A stretch of DNA of 64,000 nucleotides from Solirubrobacteraceae bacterium (GTDB lineage: Bacteria > Actinomycetota > Thermoleophilia > Solirubrobacterales > Solirubrobacteraceae): assembly GCA_031177685.1 (NCBI GenBank), contig JAPSGI010000013.1:33434-97433 (forward strand), in the 5' to 3' direction. A program made the translations under genes and the position numbers. Below, piece after piece: positions 8,328-16,293 of the stretch. The notes beneath the pieces are model-generated. The model had not been told where the DNA came from. It saw only the letters and a list, made by a program, of their open reading frames with translations, and did no database searches. Each line of letters opens with the position of its first letter. The first letter of the stretch is position 1.

Positions 8328-8369
8328 CCACTAGCCTTGAGCGCTTGACATGTCCTAATGAGCGCCCGC

Positions 8370-8606
8370 TCAGGACCGGGGTTCGAAGCGTCGCCCGTTC
8401 TCGAACTCGGCAAGTCGATGCCCGCCCCACCAGCCGTCAGAGCCGAGGTCCCAGCGAATGGCAAAGACCACCGCATCAGGCTCTCCGCGACTCACATCCT
8501 CGGCTTCGGCGAGGAGGCCGGCTTCTGACGATGCCTCTATGCGATGTGAGGGGTATGGCTCGTCTCCGACCAGCAGCTCCCACTTCGTGGCTAGGCCCGC
8601 GGACAT
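8370..8606 (-). CDS. Hypothetical protein, 78 aa
   Basis: A possible 78-residue protein from an ATG at 8606, with an in-frame GTG one codon earlier. The composition is protein-like: WELLVGDEPYPSHRIEA, VVFAIRWDLGSDGWWGG, ending FENGRRFEPRS. It would be transcribed away from the gene at 8651. No family recognised. The short length and GC-rich background leave real doubt whether it is expressed. Confidence 0.45.
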   Translation of the reverse strand: MSAGLATKWELLVGDEPYPSHRIEASSEAGLLAEAEDVSRGEPDAVVFAIRWDLGSDGWWGGHRLAEFENGRRFEPRS

Positions 8607-8650
8607 CACGATGTCATCCTAGCCGCGGCCCCAAACAGGACGGCGAGGAC

Positions 8651-8998
8651 ATGATTCGAGTGGAAGGACCGGACACGGCGGCGGCTATCAAGCGTGCCCG
8701 CCACCACACGCACGGCACCGTGCCCCTCATCCTGGAAGCGGCAGTCACGCTGCTCCTTGGCTGTCCGCTAGCACGCGACCGCCACGAGCACGTCTTGAGG
8801 CAGAGCCGGCCCGGCGCCGAGAGCTACTCCCTGCGTCTCTCAGACGGTCGTGAGTATCACTTCCGTCCTGGTGAGCCGGGTCACGATGCCACGACCATCA
8901 AGGTCTACGACCGCTATAAGCGCGGCACGCAGCCGCCGCTCGCTGTTCTCGCGAGTCCCGAACAAGTCTGGGAGTTCTTCGAGCGCCTGACCGTGTAG
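8651..8998 (+). CDS. Hypothetical protein, 115 aa
   Basis: The ATG at 8651 is preceded by a GGCGAGGAC ribosome binding site. The 115-residue product is soluble and has a credible folded composition (TVPLILEAAVTLLLGC, YSLRLSDGREYHFRPG, ASPEQVWEFFERLTV). The frame stays open further upstream, but those residues are Arg/Pro-rich and do not look coding. No family recognised. It is on the integrated element, upstream of the 540-base gap that precedes the replication-relaxation gene. Confidence 0.5.
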   Translation: MIRVEGPDTAAAIKRARHHTHGTVPLILEAAVTLLLGCPLARDRHEHVLRQSRPGAESYSLRLSDGREYHFRPGEPGHDATTIKVYDRYKRGTQPPLAVLASPEQVWEFFERLTV

Positions 8999-9536
8999 CG
9001 ACGCCGACTCGGCGGGGTCGAGCTCGCGGCTTCCCAGACGGCGGTCACTAGCGTGCTGCCGCCCTGCGAGTAGGCCGGGTCGCGCGGCACTAAGCCCGTC
9101 CTCGGTGTTGATTGGGGTGTTATGGGGGTGCCGGGTTTTCGCCTGCGTGGCGCGGGGTTTGCCGCCGACCCCGCCCGCCCTTCGTGCGATCGGGGTCGGC
9201 GCCAAACCCCGCGATGAGGCCGTGGAGGAGGCCAGAAACGGTCGAGGAAGCGGGCCGGGGGGTGGGGGCCACTTTCGGGGTTCGGCCCTCCTTTAGGGCA
9301 TGGGACTGCTCGCCATTGACGCGGTGCAAGCGCGACGGATGCGGGAGTCGGTTTGTGGGCTCGTGGTCGTGTTGAGCATGAGGATGCTCGCTCGCCCGAC
9401 TACGGATCACGCGGCTCCAGGGGGGCCAGTTTGGGGGCTCGCGCGCTTAGTGAGCGTGAGTCCCTCTCCATCTCTTTGGGCCGGCTTTCCGGCGGTCGTT
9501 GACAAACCTCGATCGGTTCGCGCCTAGCAGCCAGCG
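8999..9536. other. Intergenic region of the element without a convincing gene
   Basis: Small frames exist on both strands, but their residues are typical of shadow translation. The stretch is G-rich, with an inverted repeat GCGGGGT...ACCCCGC near 9160. It ends just before the ATG of the replication-relaxation gene at 9537. Position next to DNA-transfer genes makes it a candidate for an origin or transfer site, but no motif I can name is present. Confidence 0.35.
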
Positions 9537-10331
9537 ATGTCGCAGGTCGCTTCTCATCAGCAGGCGGGCCGCCGTGGATCGCGGCCGCGTGGCTGGCGGT
9601 TGACCCAGCGCGATGTGGAGCTGGTCGCGTGGGTGGGGCGGTGGCGCTCGGTGCTGGCCGCGCAGGTGCAGGCGCGGTTCGGGATCGGCGCGGTGGTCTG
9701 CTACCGGCGCTTGCGGGGGCTGGTGGACATGGGGTTGCTCTTTCAGCGCCAGGTCTTCTGCGGCGAGCCGGGTGTCTACGTCGCGACGGCGGGCGGGTTG
9801 GCGGTGGCCGACGTGTGCCTGCCCGCGGCGCGGCTGGACTTGGCGACCTACCGGCACGACCTCGCGGCGGTGTGGGTGGCGCTGGCGGTGGAGGCGGAGA
9901 TCGCCGGGAACGGGTCGGTGGGTCTGCGGGTGGTCGGCGATCGGGAGTTCAGGGCGCTGGTTAGCGGCGGCGCCGCAGCCCGCCAGTTCGGGTTGAGCGG
10001 GCTGGGCGCCGGGAGAGGGAGGGGCGGCATCCCGGACGTGGCGGTGGTGGACGAGGAGGGGCGGGTGCTCGTGGCGTTGGAGGTCGAGTTGTCGGCCAAG
10101 GGACGGGCGCGGCTGGCGCGGGTCCTAGGCGCGTACGGTCGTCAGCCGCATCTGCGCCGAGTCGTCTACCTGACCGACCGTGCGGGTGTGGCCGCCAGCG
10201 TGCAGCGCGCAGCTCAGCGCGCGGCGGTAGACGACCTGGTGGAGGTCCGGCGTTGCGAGGTCGTCGGGCAGGGGCGGCGGCTGCGCATCGACGGGGGCGC
10301 GCTGCTCGCGGGGGTGGCGAGCGATGGCTGA
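9537..10331 (+). CDS. Replication-relaxation family protein of mobile element
   Basis: A 264-residue protein of the replication-relaxation family, found next to coupling ATPases in actinobacterial ICEs and plasmids. The N-terminal part is a winged helix (LTQRDVELVAWVGRWRSVLAA, YRRLRGLVDMGLL). The middle has TYRHDLAAVWVALAVEAE, and a nuclease-like strand set follows with GGIPDVAVVDEEGRVLVALEVEL. The order D...E-V-E around residue 170 resembles restriction-endonuclease-like folds (inference). It overlaps the next gene by 8 bases, so the two are translationally coupled. Confidence 0.72.
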   Translation: MSQVASHQQAGRRGSRPRGWRLTQRDVELVAWVGRWRSVLAAQVQARFGIGAVVCYRRLRGLVDMGLLFQRQVFCGEPGVYVATAGGLAVADVCLPAARLDLATYRHDLAAVWVALAVEAEIAGNGSVGLRVVGDREFRALVSGGAAARQFGLSGLGAGRGRGGIPDVAVVDEEGRVLVALEVELSAKGRARLARVLGAYGRQPHLRRVVYLTDRAGVAASVQRAAQRAAVDDLVEVRRCEVVGQGRRLRIDGGALLAGVASDG

Positions 10332-12061
10332 GCCGCGCCGGTCCGATCCGCAGCAGGACTTCATGGCGCTCGGCGCGGTAGCGATGGCGCTGCTCGCAGC
10401 CCTGCTGACCCCCCTCGGCGTCGTGGCCGCCTTCGTCGTGATGATCTTCCTGTGGACGCTCGTCCAGGTCACGGCGTTGCGCTGGTGGGCGCCGCTGGCG
10501 CTCGCTGCCGCCTTCGCCGTCGTCCTAGTGGCGCGCTGGGATGTCGCCATCGCCGACCTTGATCGCTCGCGCAAAGAACAGCTCCGCGCTCTGTTTCATC
10601 CGCGGGCCCGCGAGCGCGATTGGGGCGGCCGGTGGCGCGCGTGGATGGCGCCGACGCTGTGGTTCGCGCTGCCGGCGGGTTGCCTTGCGCCGCGCTGGTC
10701 TGTGTGGGACGCGAACGCTCGCGGCCGCAGCGCTCAGACCACCGACCGCGGGCGGGGCGTGTCCGTATCGCGCGGGCCGCGCGGCGGGCGCACGCGCAGC
10801 CCGAACGCTCGCTGGCTAGGCGCGGCGTCATCCTCGGCGTCGACGAGCGTGGACGGACGATCCGGGTCCGCGACGAGGAGTTGGCCGGCCACGGGCTGAT
10901 CGTCGGCGCGACCGGCTCGGGCAAGACCACGACGCTGCTCGTGATCCTTGCGGCCGCGATCCGTCGCGGCCACCCGCTCGTCGTCGTTGACCTCAAGGGC
11001 GACCCCCAACTGCTGCGCGACCTGCAAGCCACCGCCGCGGATGCCGGGCGCTCGTTCGCCGCGTGGAGCATCGACGGTGGCGCGCTGTGGAACCCGCTGG
11101 CCGCTGGCAATCCCACCGAGCTCAAGGACAAGCTGCTCGGCCTCGAGGAGTGGAGCGAACCCCACTACAGACGCGCCGCCGAGCGCTACCTGCAAGCCGT
11201 CTTCACCGTCCTGGCCCACCAGGACGCCACCGCCGACCTCGCGCGGGTCGTGGAGCTGATGGACCCGGCGCGCCTGAACCGCGAGCTGCGCCACCTGCCC
11301 GACGAGCTCGCGCAGCGCATCGGCGGCTACCTCGACACCCTCGCGGCTGACCAGCAAAGCGCTATCCGTGGCCTGGGAACCAGGCTCGCCGTCATCACCG
11401 AATCGGTCGCTGGGCCATTCCTAGCCGCGACCCAGCCGGGAGCAGACATCGATCTGCGGGCCACGCTGCGCGACGGCGGCGGGTCGCCTTCAGCCTGAAC
11501 TCCAGCACCTACGGCGAACTCGCGGCCCACCTCGGCGCCCTCGTCATCCAGGACATCAAGACCGCCGCCGGCGACCTCCTCCACGCCCCCGGCGCGCTGC
11601 CTGCCTACATTGCCGTGGACGAGTTCTCCGCCCTGGCCGCCGACCACCTGCTCGCCCTGCTCGCGCGGGCACGCGGCGCCGGGGTGCGCGTCCTGCTGGC
11701 CACCCAGGAGCTGGCCGACCTCGACCGCGCCGCCGACGGCTTCCGCGACCAAGTGCTCGGCAACACCGCGACCAAGATCGCCCACCGCCAAGACGTACCG
11801 CTCTCCGCCGACACCCTCGCCCTGATCGCCGGAACCCGCCAGACCTGGCATCGCACCTACCAAACCGACGCCCTGATCGCCGGCAGCGCCACCAACTTCG
11901 ACACCGGCATGGGCAGCAAGCGCATCCAAGACGAATACCGCGTACACCCCAACACCCTCAAGACCCTCAGGACCGGCGAAGCCGTCCTAATCCGCAAGCA
12001 CCCTAAGCCCGATGTGCGTGTCCTTCGCGTGATCCCGACCAATGGCGATGGAGCTACTTAG
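10324..12061 (+). pseudogene. Type IV coupling protein (TraD/VirD4-like) ATPase, two frameshifts
   Basis: The coding information runs through three frames. The N-terminus (ATG 10324) has two membrane segments (residues about 14-65, ending ALAAAFAVVLVARW). Near 10680-10740 the frame changes and continues with the ATPase core: Walker A GATGSGKTTT at about 10907, then VVVDLKGDPQLLRDL. Near 11485 the frame changes again, at a GGCGGCGGG tract. Beyond it come the Walker B strand YIAVDEFSAL, LLATQELADLDRA and HRTYQTDALIAGSA, as in conjugative coupling ATPases. Both shifts equal the loss of one base, and the first resulting frame would stop at 11498. Either the gene is decayed or the sequence has two single-base errors. 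Intact, it would encode about 575 residues and pump DNA to a transfer channel. Confidence 0.75.
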
Positions 12062-12284
12062 GCCATCACAAGTCTGCAAGATGCTCAGCGTCTCTCGGAC
12101 GTGGCTGTACGAGGCCACGCGCGCCGGCCGGATCCCGTCCGTATGCCTTGGCGACGACGGCCCGGTCCGGTACGACTCGGCCGAGCTTGCGGCTTGGCTT
12201 CGCCGACGCGGCAACGGGGGAGTCAGGCGGGCGGGTTCAACGCCGGATTTCGGCGTCCCGGACCAGTCACAATCAGATCGGTGA
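12042..12284 (+). CDS. Excisionase-type helix-turn-helix protein
   Basis: An 80-residue MerR/AlpA-type winged helix protein of the excisionase (HTH_17) group: LLRPSQVCKMLSVSRTWLYE, then IPSVCLGDDGPVRYDSAEL and AAWLRRR. Such proteins bend DNA at att sites and tip integrase toward excision. The ATG at 12042 (or 12048) overlaps the end of the coupling ATPase frame. The stop overlaps the start of the HNH gene, so it is part of one rightward operon. The tail after residue 58 is low-complexity. Confidence 0.75.
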   Translation: MAMELLRPSQVCKMLSVSRTWLYEATRAGRIPSVCLGDDGPVRYDSAELAAWLRRRGNGGVRRAGSTPDFGVPDQSQSDR

Positions 12285-13339
12285 TGCCCAAGCAACCGAG
12301 AGCGCCCGGCCCGGACTCGATGGCGAGCTTCTCTTATGTCTCGGAGCGTGACCAGGCCCTTGACCACGATCGGTGTTTCCTCTGTGGCGTCGATCTCAAT
12401 GAAGTCCCGAGAAGAGATGAGCACGTTGTTCCACGGTGGGTGCTCCGGGAGTTCGACCTTCACAACCAGCGTCTGACGCTCCCGAACGGGACCACGATCC
12501 CGTATCGCTACTTGAAGATTCCTTGCTGCAACGACTGCAACACGGTTTGGCTGAACCGCATCGAGAACGTGGTTTCTGTCGCAGTGCGCGCCGGGCCGGA
12601 CGCAGTGGAGGCTCTGGATTCGGTCACGCTAGCCCTTTGGATGACCAAGATCTTCTATGGCCTGATGTTCAAGGATCTGTCTCTTGCAGCAGATCGGCTG
12701 CATCCGACGGGCAACACGATCCTCGACGACCAGACCCTCAAGCACTTCGCCGAGCTACATCACGTGCTGCAGGTAGCTCGGCAGCGAGTCGAGCTGACGC
12801 TCGGACAGGCGCCGGCGACCGTGCTTGTGTTCAGGACGCTGGATACACGGGAGAGCCTGTTGCGGTTCGACTATCGCGATCTGCTGGCACCGCCGTTCCT
12901 TGCGATCCGTATGGGGCCCGTGGGCCTGGTGGCCTGCCTCCTCGATTGGGGAGCGGTCGGTGACTTGGAAATCGAGAAGCTCGGTACCGCCCGCCAGCTG
13001 GAGTTGCACCCCACGCAGTTTTGTGAGGTTGCGGCGCTTTGCGCGCATTGGCTCACGCGCCTAAACAGGGTTCCGAAGTACCTGTCGGTGGGCGGTGAGG
13101 GCTCGCCAGATCAGCTGATCACCCTCCCGTTGGGTGGAATGAGCAACAAGCCCATCTTTGATGAGTTCGATTTTGAGACCTACGCCCATCTCCTCGCCCT
13201 CTTCACCGGAAACGACTTGGGCCGGGTGTGGCGCCGCGAGACTGAACAAGTGTGGAGTTCGCTGACGACGCCCGACGGCACGCCGCTCCAGGTTCCTTCG
13301 GTTGAAGGAGTCGCGATACAGCCCCCTATTCCGCAATAG
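12284..13339 (+). CDS. HNH-type nuclease-like protein
   Basis: A 351-residue protein. Residues about 30-75 hold an HNH-like zinc site: CFLCGVDL, then RRDEHVVPRWVL (the HNH His after an Asp-Glu), then CCNDCNTVWLN. These are two CxxC-type pairs around the EHVVP motif. The remaining 270 residues contain no family I recognise. They include a hydrophobic FYGLMFKDLSLAAD and an RMGPVGLVACLLDWG strand pair, and may form a sensor or substrate domain. The ATG at 12284 overlaps the excisionase stop by one base. HNH proteins of this layout occur in defence islands and on mobile elements, so anti-phage cargo is possible but not shown. The codon use is visibly less GC-rich than in host genes. Confidence 0.7.
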   Translation: MPKQPRAPGPDSMASFSYVSERDQALDHDRCFLCGVDLNEVPRRDEHVVPRWVLREFDLHNQRLTLPNGTTIPYRYLKIPCCNDCNTVWLNRIENVVSVAVRAGPDAVEALDSVTLALWMTKIFYGLMFKDLSLAADRLHPTGNTILDDQTLKHFAELHHVLQVARQRVELTLGQAPATVLVFRTLDTRESLLRFDYRDLLAPPFLAIRMGPVGLVACLLDWGAVGDLEIEKLGTARQLELHPTQFCEVAALCAHWLTRLNRVPKYLSVGGEGSPDQLITLPLGGMSNKPIFDEFDFETYAHLLALFTGNDLGRVWRRETEQVWSSLTTPDGTPLQVPSVEGVAIQPPIPQ

Positions 13340-13361
13340 GGCTGTTGACCGTCACGGCGCC

Positions 13362-14522
13362 TCAGGCCGCCGAGCCCAACCCCCAGATCGCAGCCTCCGT
13401 CTCATTGGCGGCGGTCTGCTGGCGGGTGTCCTCCAGATGGCCGTAGTAGCGCTCGGTGATCGTGATCGAGCTGTGGCCGAGCTGGCGCTGGACGAACATC
13501 AGCGGCTGGCCCGCCGACAGCCAGGCGGCAGCGGCGGTGTGACGCAGCGAGTGCAAGGGCATGTCCCGGAGGCCCGCGTCCATGAGCGCGGCCTTGTGCC
13601 AGTCCCGCGAAACGGTGCTGCGGTCGATCGGCTCGCCGTCCCCGCGACCTTCCCACCGGCCCTGGTCGCCCTTGAGTCGGCGCGTCGGCATGACGAACAC
13701 GAACTCGCCGCGGAGGTCGCCGGTCGCATGCTCGCTTCGGCGAGCACGTAGGTCGCTCAGCAGACTCAACAGCCGGTCACCGACGATCACCTGCCGGAAG
13801 CGGCGGCTCTTGGTCGCGCCGACGCCCTCGGCCGTCCGCTGGCGATAGACGCGGATCGCCTTGGCTCCGAAGTCGATGTCCTCCCATCGCAGGGCGAGCG
13901 CCTCGCTGATCCGCATCCCCGTCGCGATCAGCAGCTCGGCCAGCGGCCGGTAGACCTCCGAGCACTCATCCAGATACCTCGGGATCTCGACACGGTGCAG
14001 ATAGTCGCGCTCGATGTGCCGCTCGGGCACGTGAGACACGTGCTCGCACGGGTTGAACGCGAGCTTGCCCAGCGCCACGGCCTCCTTCATGCAGGTGCTC
14101 ATGCACGTCAGCGCGTTGTTGACCGTCTTGGGGGCGACATCGCCGGCTTCGACGGCCTCGACCATAAGGCCGATCCACGCGCGCATGAGGGGGACGTCGA
14201 TCGCCGAGAGCCGCTTGGAGCCGAAGAACGGCTTGAGACGGCTGGCGCCGTGCCGGCGATAGTCCTCGCGTGTGCCCTTGCTGACGGTGTGATGGCCGCG
14301 CAGCCACTCGTCGAACCACTCACCGAAGGTCTGGCGCGTGGTTCGCAGCTCCCCGCGCTCAGCCCTCTCCATCATCCGCGATCGGTACTTCGCGGCCGCC
14401 GTGGCGCTCGGGAAGCCGCGCTTGCTGCGCTGCTGGCCCGCGGAGTCGCGAAAGGCGCAGCGATAGAGGGTCTGGCTCCCCACTCGATACGGATAGACGC
14501 CCGGGTACTCGCGCCTCGCCAT
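13362..14522 (-). CDS. int: Tyrosine-type site-specific integrase
   Basis: A 386-residue phage-type integrase. The N-terminal arm-binding part (VGSQTLYRCAFRDSAG, then a basic helix) is followed by the core-binding SAM-like domain (TFGEWFDEWLRGH...). The catalytic domain has all key residues in order: Arg in TGMRISEALAL, Lys in a beta-hairpin near TKSRRFRQ, HSLRH, LGHSS, and the Tyr nucleophile in ITERYYGH. I chose the ATG at 14522 (MARREYPG); the frame stays open to 14624, but those residues are not protein-like. It reads away from the right att site 130 bases upstream, as usual for tRNA-targeting integrases. Confidence 0.93.
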   Translation of the reverse strand: MARREYPGVYPYRVGSQTLYRCAFRDSAGQQRSKRGFPSATAAAKYRSRMMERAERGELRTTRQTFGEWFDEWLRGHHTVSKGTREDYRRHGASRLKPFFGSKRLSAIDVPLMRAWIGLMVEAVEAGDVAPKTVNNALTCMSTCMKEAVALGKLAFNPCEHVSHVPERHIERDYLHRVEIPRYLDECSEVYRPLAELLIATGMRISEALALRWEDIDFGAKAIRVYRQRTAEGVGATKSRRFRQVIVGDRLLSLLSDLRARRSEHATGDLRGEFVFVMPTRRLKGDQGRWEGRGDGEPIDRSTVSRDWHKAALMDAGLRDMPLHSLRHTAAAAWLSAGQPLMFVQRQLGHSSITITERYYGHLEDTRQQTAANETEAAIWGLGSAA

Positions 14523-14571
14523 CGTGCCTGCCGCCTCCCTTGCCGTCGTGGTCCTAACGGGCCGTTCCGTT

Positions 14572-14589
14572 GTTGTCAGGATGTTGTCA
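14572..14589. promoter_or_regulatory. Right arm-type integrase binding repeats (GTTGTCA x2)
   Basis: Two direct GTTGTCA heptamers lie at 14572-14578 and 14583-14589, 11 bp apart. The second is part of GGATGTTGTCA, which is exactly repeated at 4612-4622 inside the left end. They lie between the integrase start and the tRNA terminator, where arm sites or an integrase autoregulatory site are expected. Confidence 0.6.
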
Positions 14590-14632
14590 GCGGGTCCGGA
14601 CGGCAGGGGTGGGGGGAGGACCACGAACAGCG

Positions 14633-14655
14633 AAAAACCCCGTAACCACGGGGTT
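14633..14655 (-). terminator. Rho-independent terminator of tRNA-Leu
   Basis: Read on the minus strand, AACCCCG and CGGGGTT form a 7 bp stem around a 6-base loop, followed by a run of T. It lies directly after the tRNA 3' end. It also lies just outside the 66 bp repeat, on the element side, and the corresponding spot at the left att site lacks it. The element therefore supplies the present terminator of the tRNA. Confidence 0.8.
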
Positions 14656-14748
<93 letters not shown>

Positions 14749-14825
14749 TGGGGGCGGTGAGTATAGCCCTGGGCCTTCGGCGCTCCCCGGCGCCTTGTTT
14801 CCGTCCCCGCCCCGCGCTACTCTCA

Positions 14826-14839
14826 CGAACACATGTTCG
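14826..14839. promoter_or_regulatory. SOS box (LexA operator) of lexA
   Basis: CGAAC-ACAT-GTTCG is a perfect match to the actinobacterial/Gram-positive SOS consensus CGAAC-N4-GTTCG. It lies 40 bases upstream of the lexA start. It implies that LexA represses its own gene and that DNA damage induces it. Confidence 0.93.
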
Positions 14840-14878
14840 TTTCGACTACGAGAATCGTTGGCTAGAGAGGGGCTCGGC

Positions 14879-15502
14879 ATGGTGGATCTGGACCTCACGA
14901 AGCGCCAGCAGGAGATCTTCGACTTCATCAAGCGCTACTCCGCGAAGTACGGCTATCCGCCGACGGTCCGCGACATCGGGAAGGCGGTCGGCCTCGCCTC
15001 CTCGTCCACGGTCCACGCGCATCTGGCGAACCTGGAGAAGATCGGCCTGCTGCGGCGCGACCCGTCGAAGCCGCGCGCGATCGAGCTGTTCGACCGCGCC
15101 GCGGACAGCGTCAAGAGCCTGGTCAAGCCCAACGGGCTGCCGCTCGTCGGCCACGTCGCGGCCGGGCAGCCGGTGCTGGCCGAGGAGAACATCGAGGACT
15201 ACGTCGAGGTGCCCGGCGTGGCCGGCGGCGAGGAGGGCGACTACCTGCTCCGGGTGCGCGGCGACTCGATGAAGGACGCCGGGATCCTCGAGGGCGACTT
15301 CGTCGTCGTCCAGCCGCGCGACACCGCGCAGGACGGCGAGATCGTCGTGGCGCTCGTCGGCGAGGAGGCGACCGTCAAGCGGTTCTTCCGCGAGGCCGAC
15401 CACGTGCGCCTGCAGCCGGAGAACGACGCGATGGAGCCCATCCGTTCCAAGGAGGTCCGCGTCCTCGGGAGGGTCGTCGGTCTGCTGAGGAAGGTGTCAT
15501 GA
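14879..15502 (+). CDS. lexA: LexA repressor
   Basis: The SOS master repressor, 207 residues. It has an N-terminal winged helix (QQEIFDFIKRYSAKYGYPPT, IGKAVGLASSSTVHAHLANL) that binds SOS boxes. The C-terminal autoprotease domain has the Ala-Gly cleavage site in HVAAGQP near residue 92, the catalytic Ser in RGDSMKDAGI, and the catalytic Lys in ATVKRF. The ATG at 14879 follows a GAGAGGGG ribosome binding site; the longer open frame upstream runs through the tRNA gene. It is autoregulated through the SOS box at 14826-14839. The next gene overlaps the stop by four bases (ATGA). Confidence 0.97.
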   Translation: MVDLDLTKRQQEIFDFIKRYSAKYGYPPTVRDIGKAVGLASSSTVHAHLANLEKIGLLRRDPSKPRAIELFDRAADSVKSLVKPNGLPLVGHVAAGQPVLAEENIEDYVEVPGVAGGEEGDYLLRVRGDSMKDAGILEGDFVVVQPRDTAQDGEIVVALVGEEATVKRFFREADHVRLQPENDAMEPIRSKEVRVLGRVVGLLRKVS

Positions 15503-15774
15503 CGCCCGCCGTCGCGCCCGCACCGCTCTTCACGCTTCCCAGCTCCGAGCCGGCTCGCGAGCCGCTGCGGCCGCCGGCGGAGCGGGGGAGGGGCGCTCGC
15601 GTGCAGCGCCTGTCGCACGGGCGCGTGACGCTCGACGAGCTCGTCTCGGGCGCCTGGGCCGCGGTGGGCGCCGGCGCCCCCGCCGCCTGTCCCATCTGCG
15701 ACGGCACGCTCCAGCGCCGTCCCGGCGCCGAGCCCGTCGCGCAATGCGCGCGGTGCGGCAGCGAACTTGCGTAG
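15499..15774 (+). CDS. Small zinc-ribbon-like protein after lexA
   Basis: A 91-residue protein translationally coupled to lexA by an ATGA overlap. The first 35 residues are Pro/Arg-rich. The C-terminal third has two CxxC pairs, CPICDGTLQ and CARCGSELA, a rubredoxin/zinc-ribbon arrangement that probably binds one zinc. A partner or accessory protein of the SOS response is possible because the two share a transcript, but no family is recognised. Confidence 0.68.
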   Translation: MTPAVAPAPLFTLPSSEPAREPLRPPAERGRGARVQRLSHGRVTLDELVSGAWAAVGAGAPAACPICDGTLQRRPGAEPVAQCARCGSELA

Positions 15775-15807
15775 GGTTCGCGCGCCAGCCACGACGAAAG
15801 AGGACCG

Positions 15808-16095
15808 ATGACGCGTCACCGCCTGCTCGTGCCCCTGATCGCCGCCGCGGCCGTCGTCGCCGGCGGATGCGGCGACAAGAAGCTCGACACCGGCAAGCTC
15901 GAGGGCAAGATCAAGGACGGGATCCAGAAGCAGGCGGGCGTCAAGATCCGCTCGGTCAGCTGCCCCGACGACGTCAAGGTCAAGAAGGGCGACAACTTCA
16001 ACTGCCGCGCCACCACGACGAGCGGCCAGACCGCCACCGTGAAGGTGACGCAGCAGGATGACGAGGGGAACGTCAACTACCAAGTAGGCGGCTGA
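15808..16095 (+). CDS. DUF4333-type lipoprotein
   Basis: A 95-residue secreted lipoprotein. A short signal peptide ends in VVAGGC (lipobox, Cys near residue 22). A basic mature domain follows with two cysteines in the pattern VSCPDDVKVKKGDNFNC, then TVKVTQQDDEGNVNYQV. This cysteine-spaced PASTA-like fold matches DUF4333, a small actinobacterial cell-envelope domain of unknown job. The ATG at 15808 follows AAAGAGG. A hairpin right after the stop (16094-16116) probably ends the transcript. Confidence 0.8.
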   Translation: MTRHRLLVPLIAAAAVVAGGCGDKKLDTGKLEGKIKDGIQKQAGVKIRSVSCPDDVKVKKGDNFNCRATTTSGQTATVKVTQQDDEGNVNYQVGG

Positions 16096-16116
16096 CGCCG
16101 TCCGCCTGACGGCGTC
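16094..16116 (+). terminator. Hairpin terminator after DUF4333 gene
   Basis: The perfect 9 bp stem GACGCCGTC/GACGGCGTC has the 5-base loop CGCCT and begins at the stop codon. No T-run follows, as is common for actinobacterial terminators. Confidence 0.6.
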
Positions 16117-16139
16117 TGGACGCCGCTGCCGGCGTCCTC

Positions 16140-16175
16140 GGGGGTGGGCCGTGCTGATCGCACTGTCCCACCCCC
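16140..16175. repeat. Stem-loop with nested stem between convergent genes
   Basis: GGGGGTGGG pairs with CCCACCCCC over 9 bp. Inside the loop GTGC pairs with GCAC. Another short inverted repeat (CTGGGC/GCCCAG) follows at about 16183-16200. The region lies between two genes that converge, so it may be part of a bidirectional terminator. Confidence 0.5.
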
Positions 16176-16239
16176 CTGCGTCCTGGGCAGCGGCGCCCAG
16201 CCGCTCGTCAGCCGAACGGCGTCTGCGGCGTCTTCAAGC

Positions 16240-16288
16240 GACGTGCCGTAAGTTGCGTCCAACCTATCGTCGGAACTTACGGCACGTC
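16240..16288. terminator. Long perfect inverted repeat between convergent genes
   Basis: The arms GACGTGCCGTAAGTT (16240-16254) and AACTTACGGCACGTC (16274-16288) match over all 15 bases, with a 19-base loop. It lies just past the 3' end of the leftward gene ending at 16294. A bidirectional terminator is the simplest reading. The moderately AT-containing arms stand out from the GC-rich background, so a mobile miniature repeat is an alternative. Confidence 0.55.
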
Positions 16289-16293
16289 TGGAT

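Noticed and set aside
9120..9410. 96-residue minus-strand frame in the element gap
   Set aside because: Composition is Pro/His/Arg-rich with no ribosome binding site; it looks like chance.
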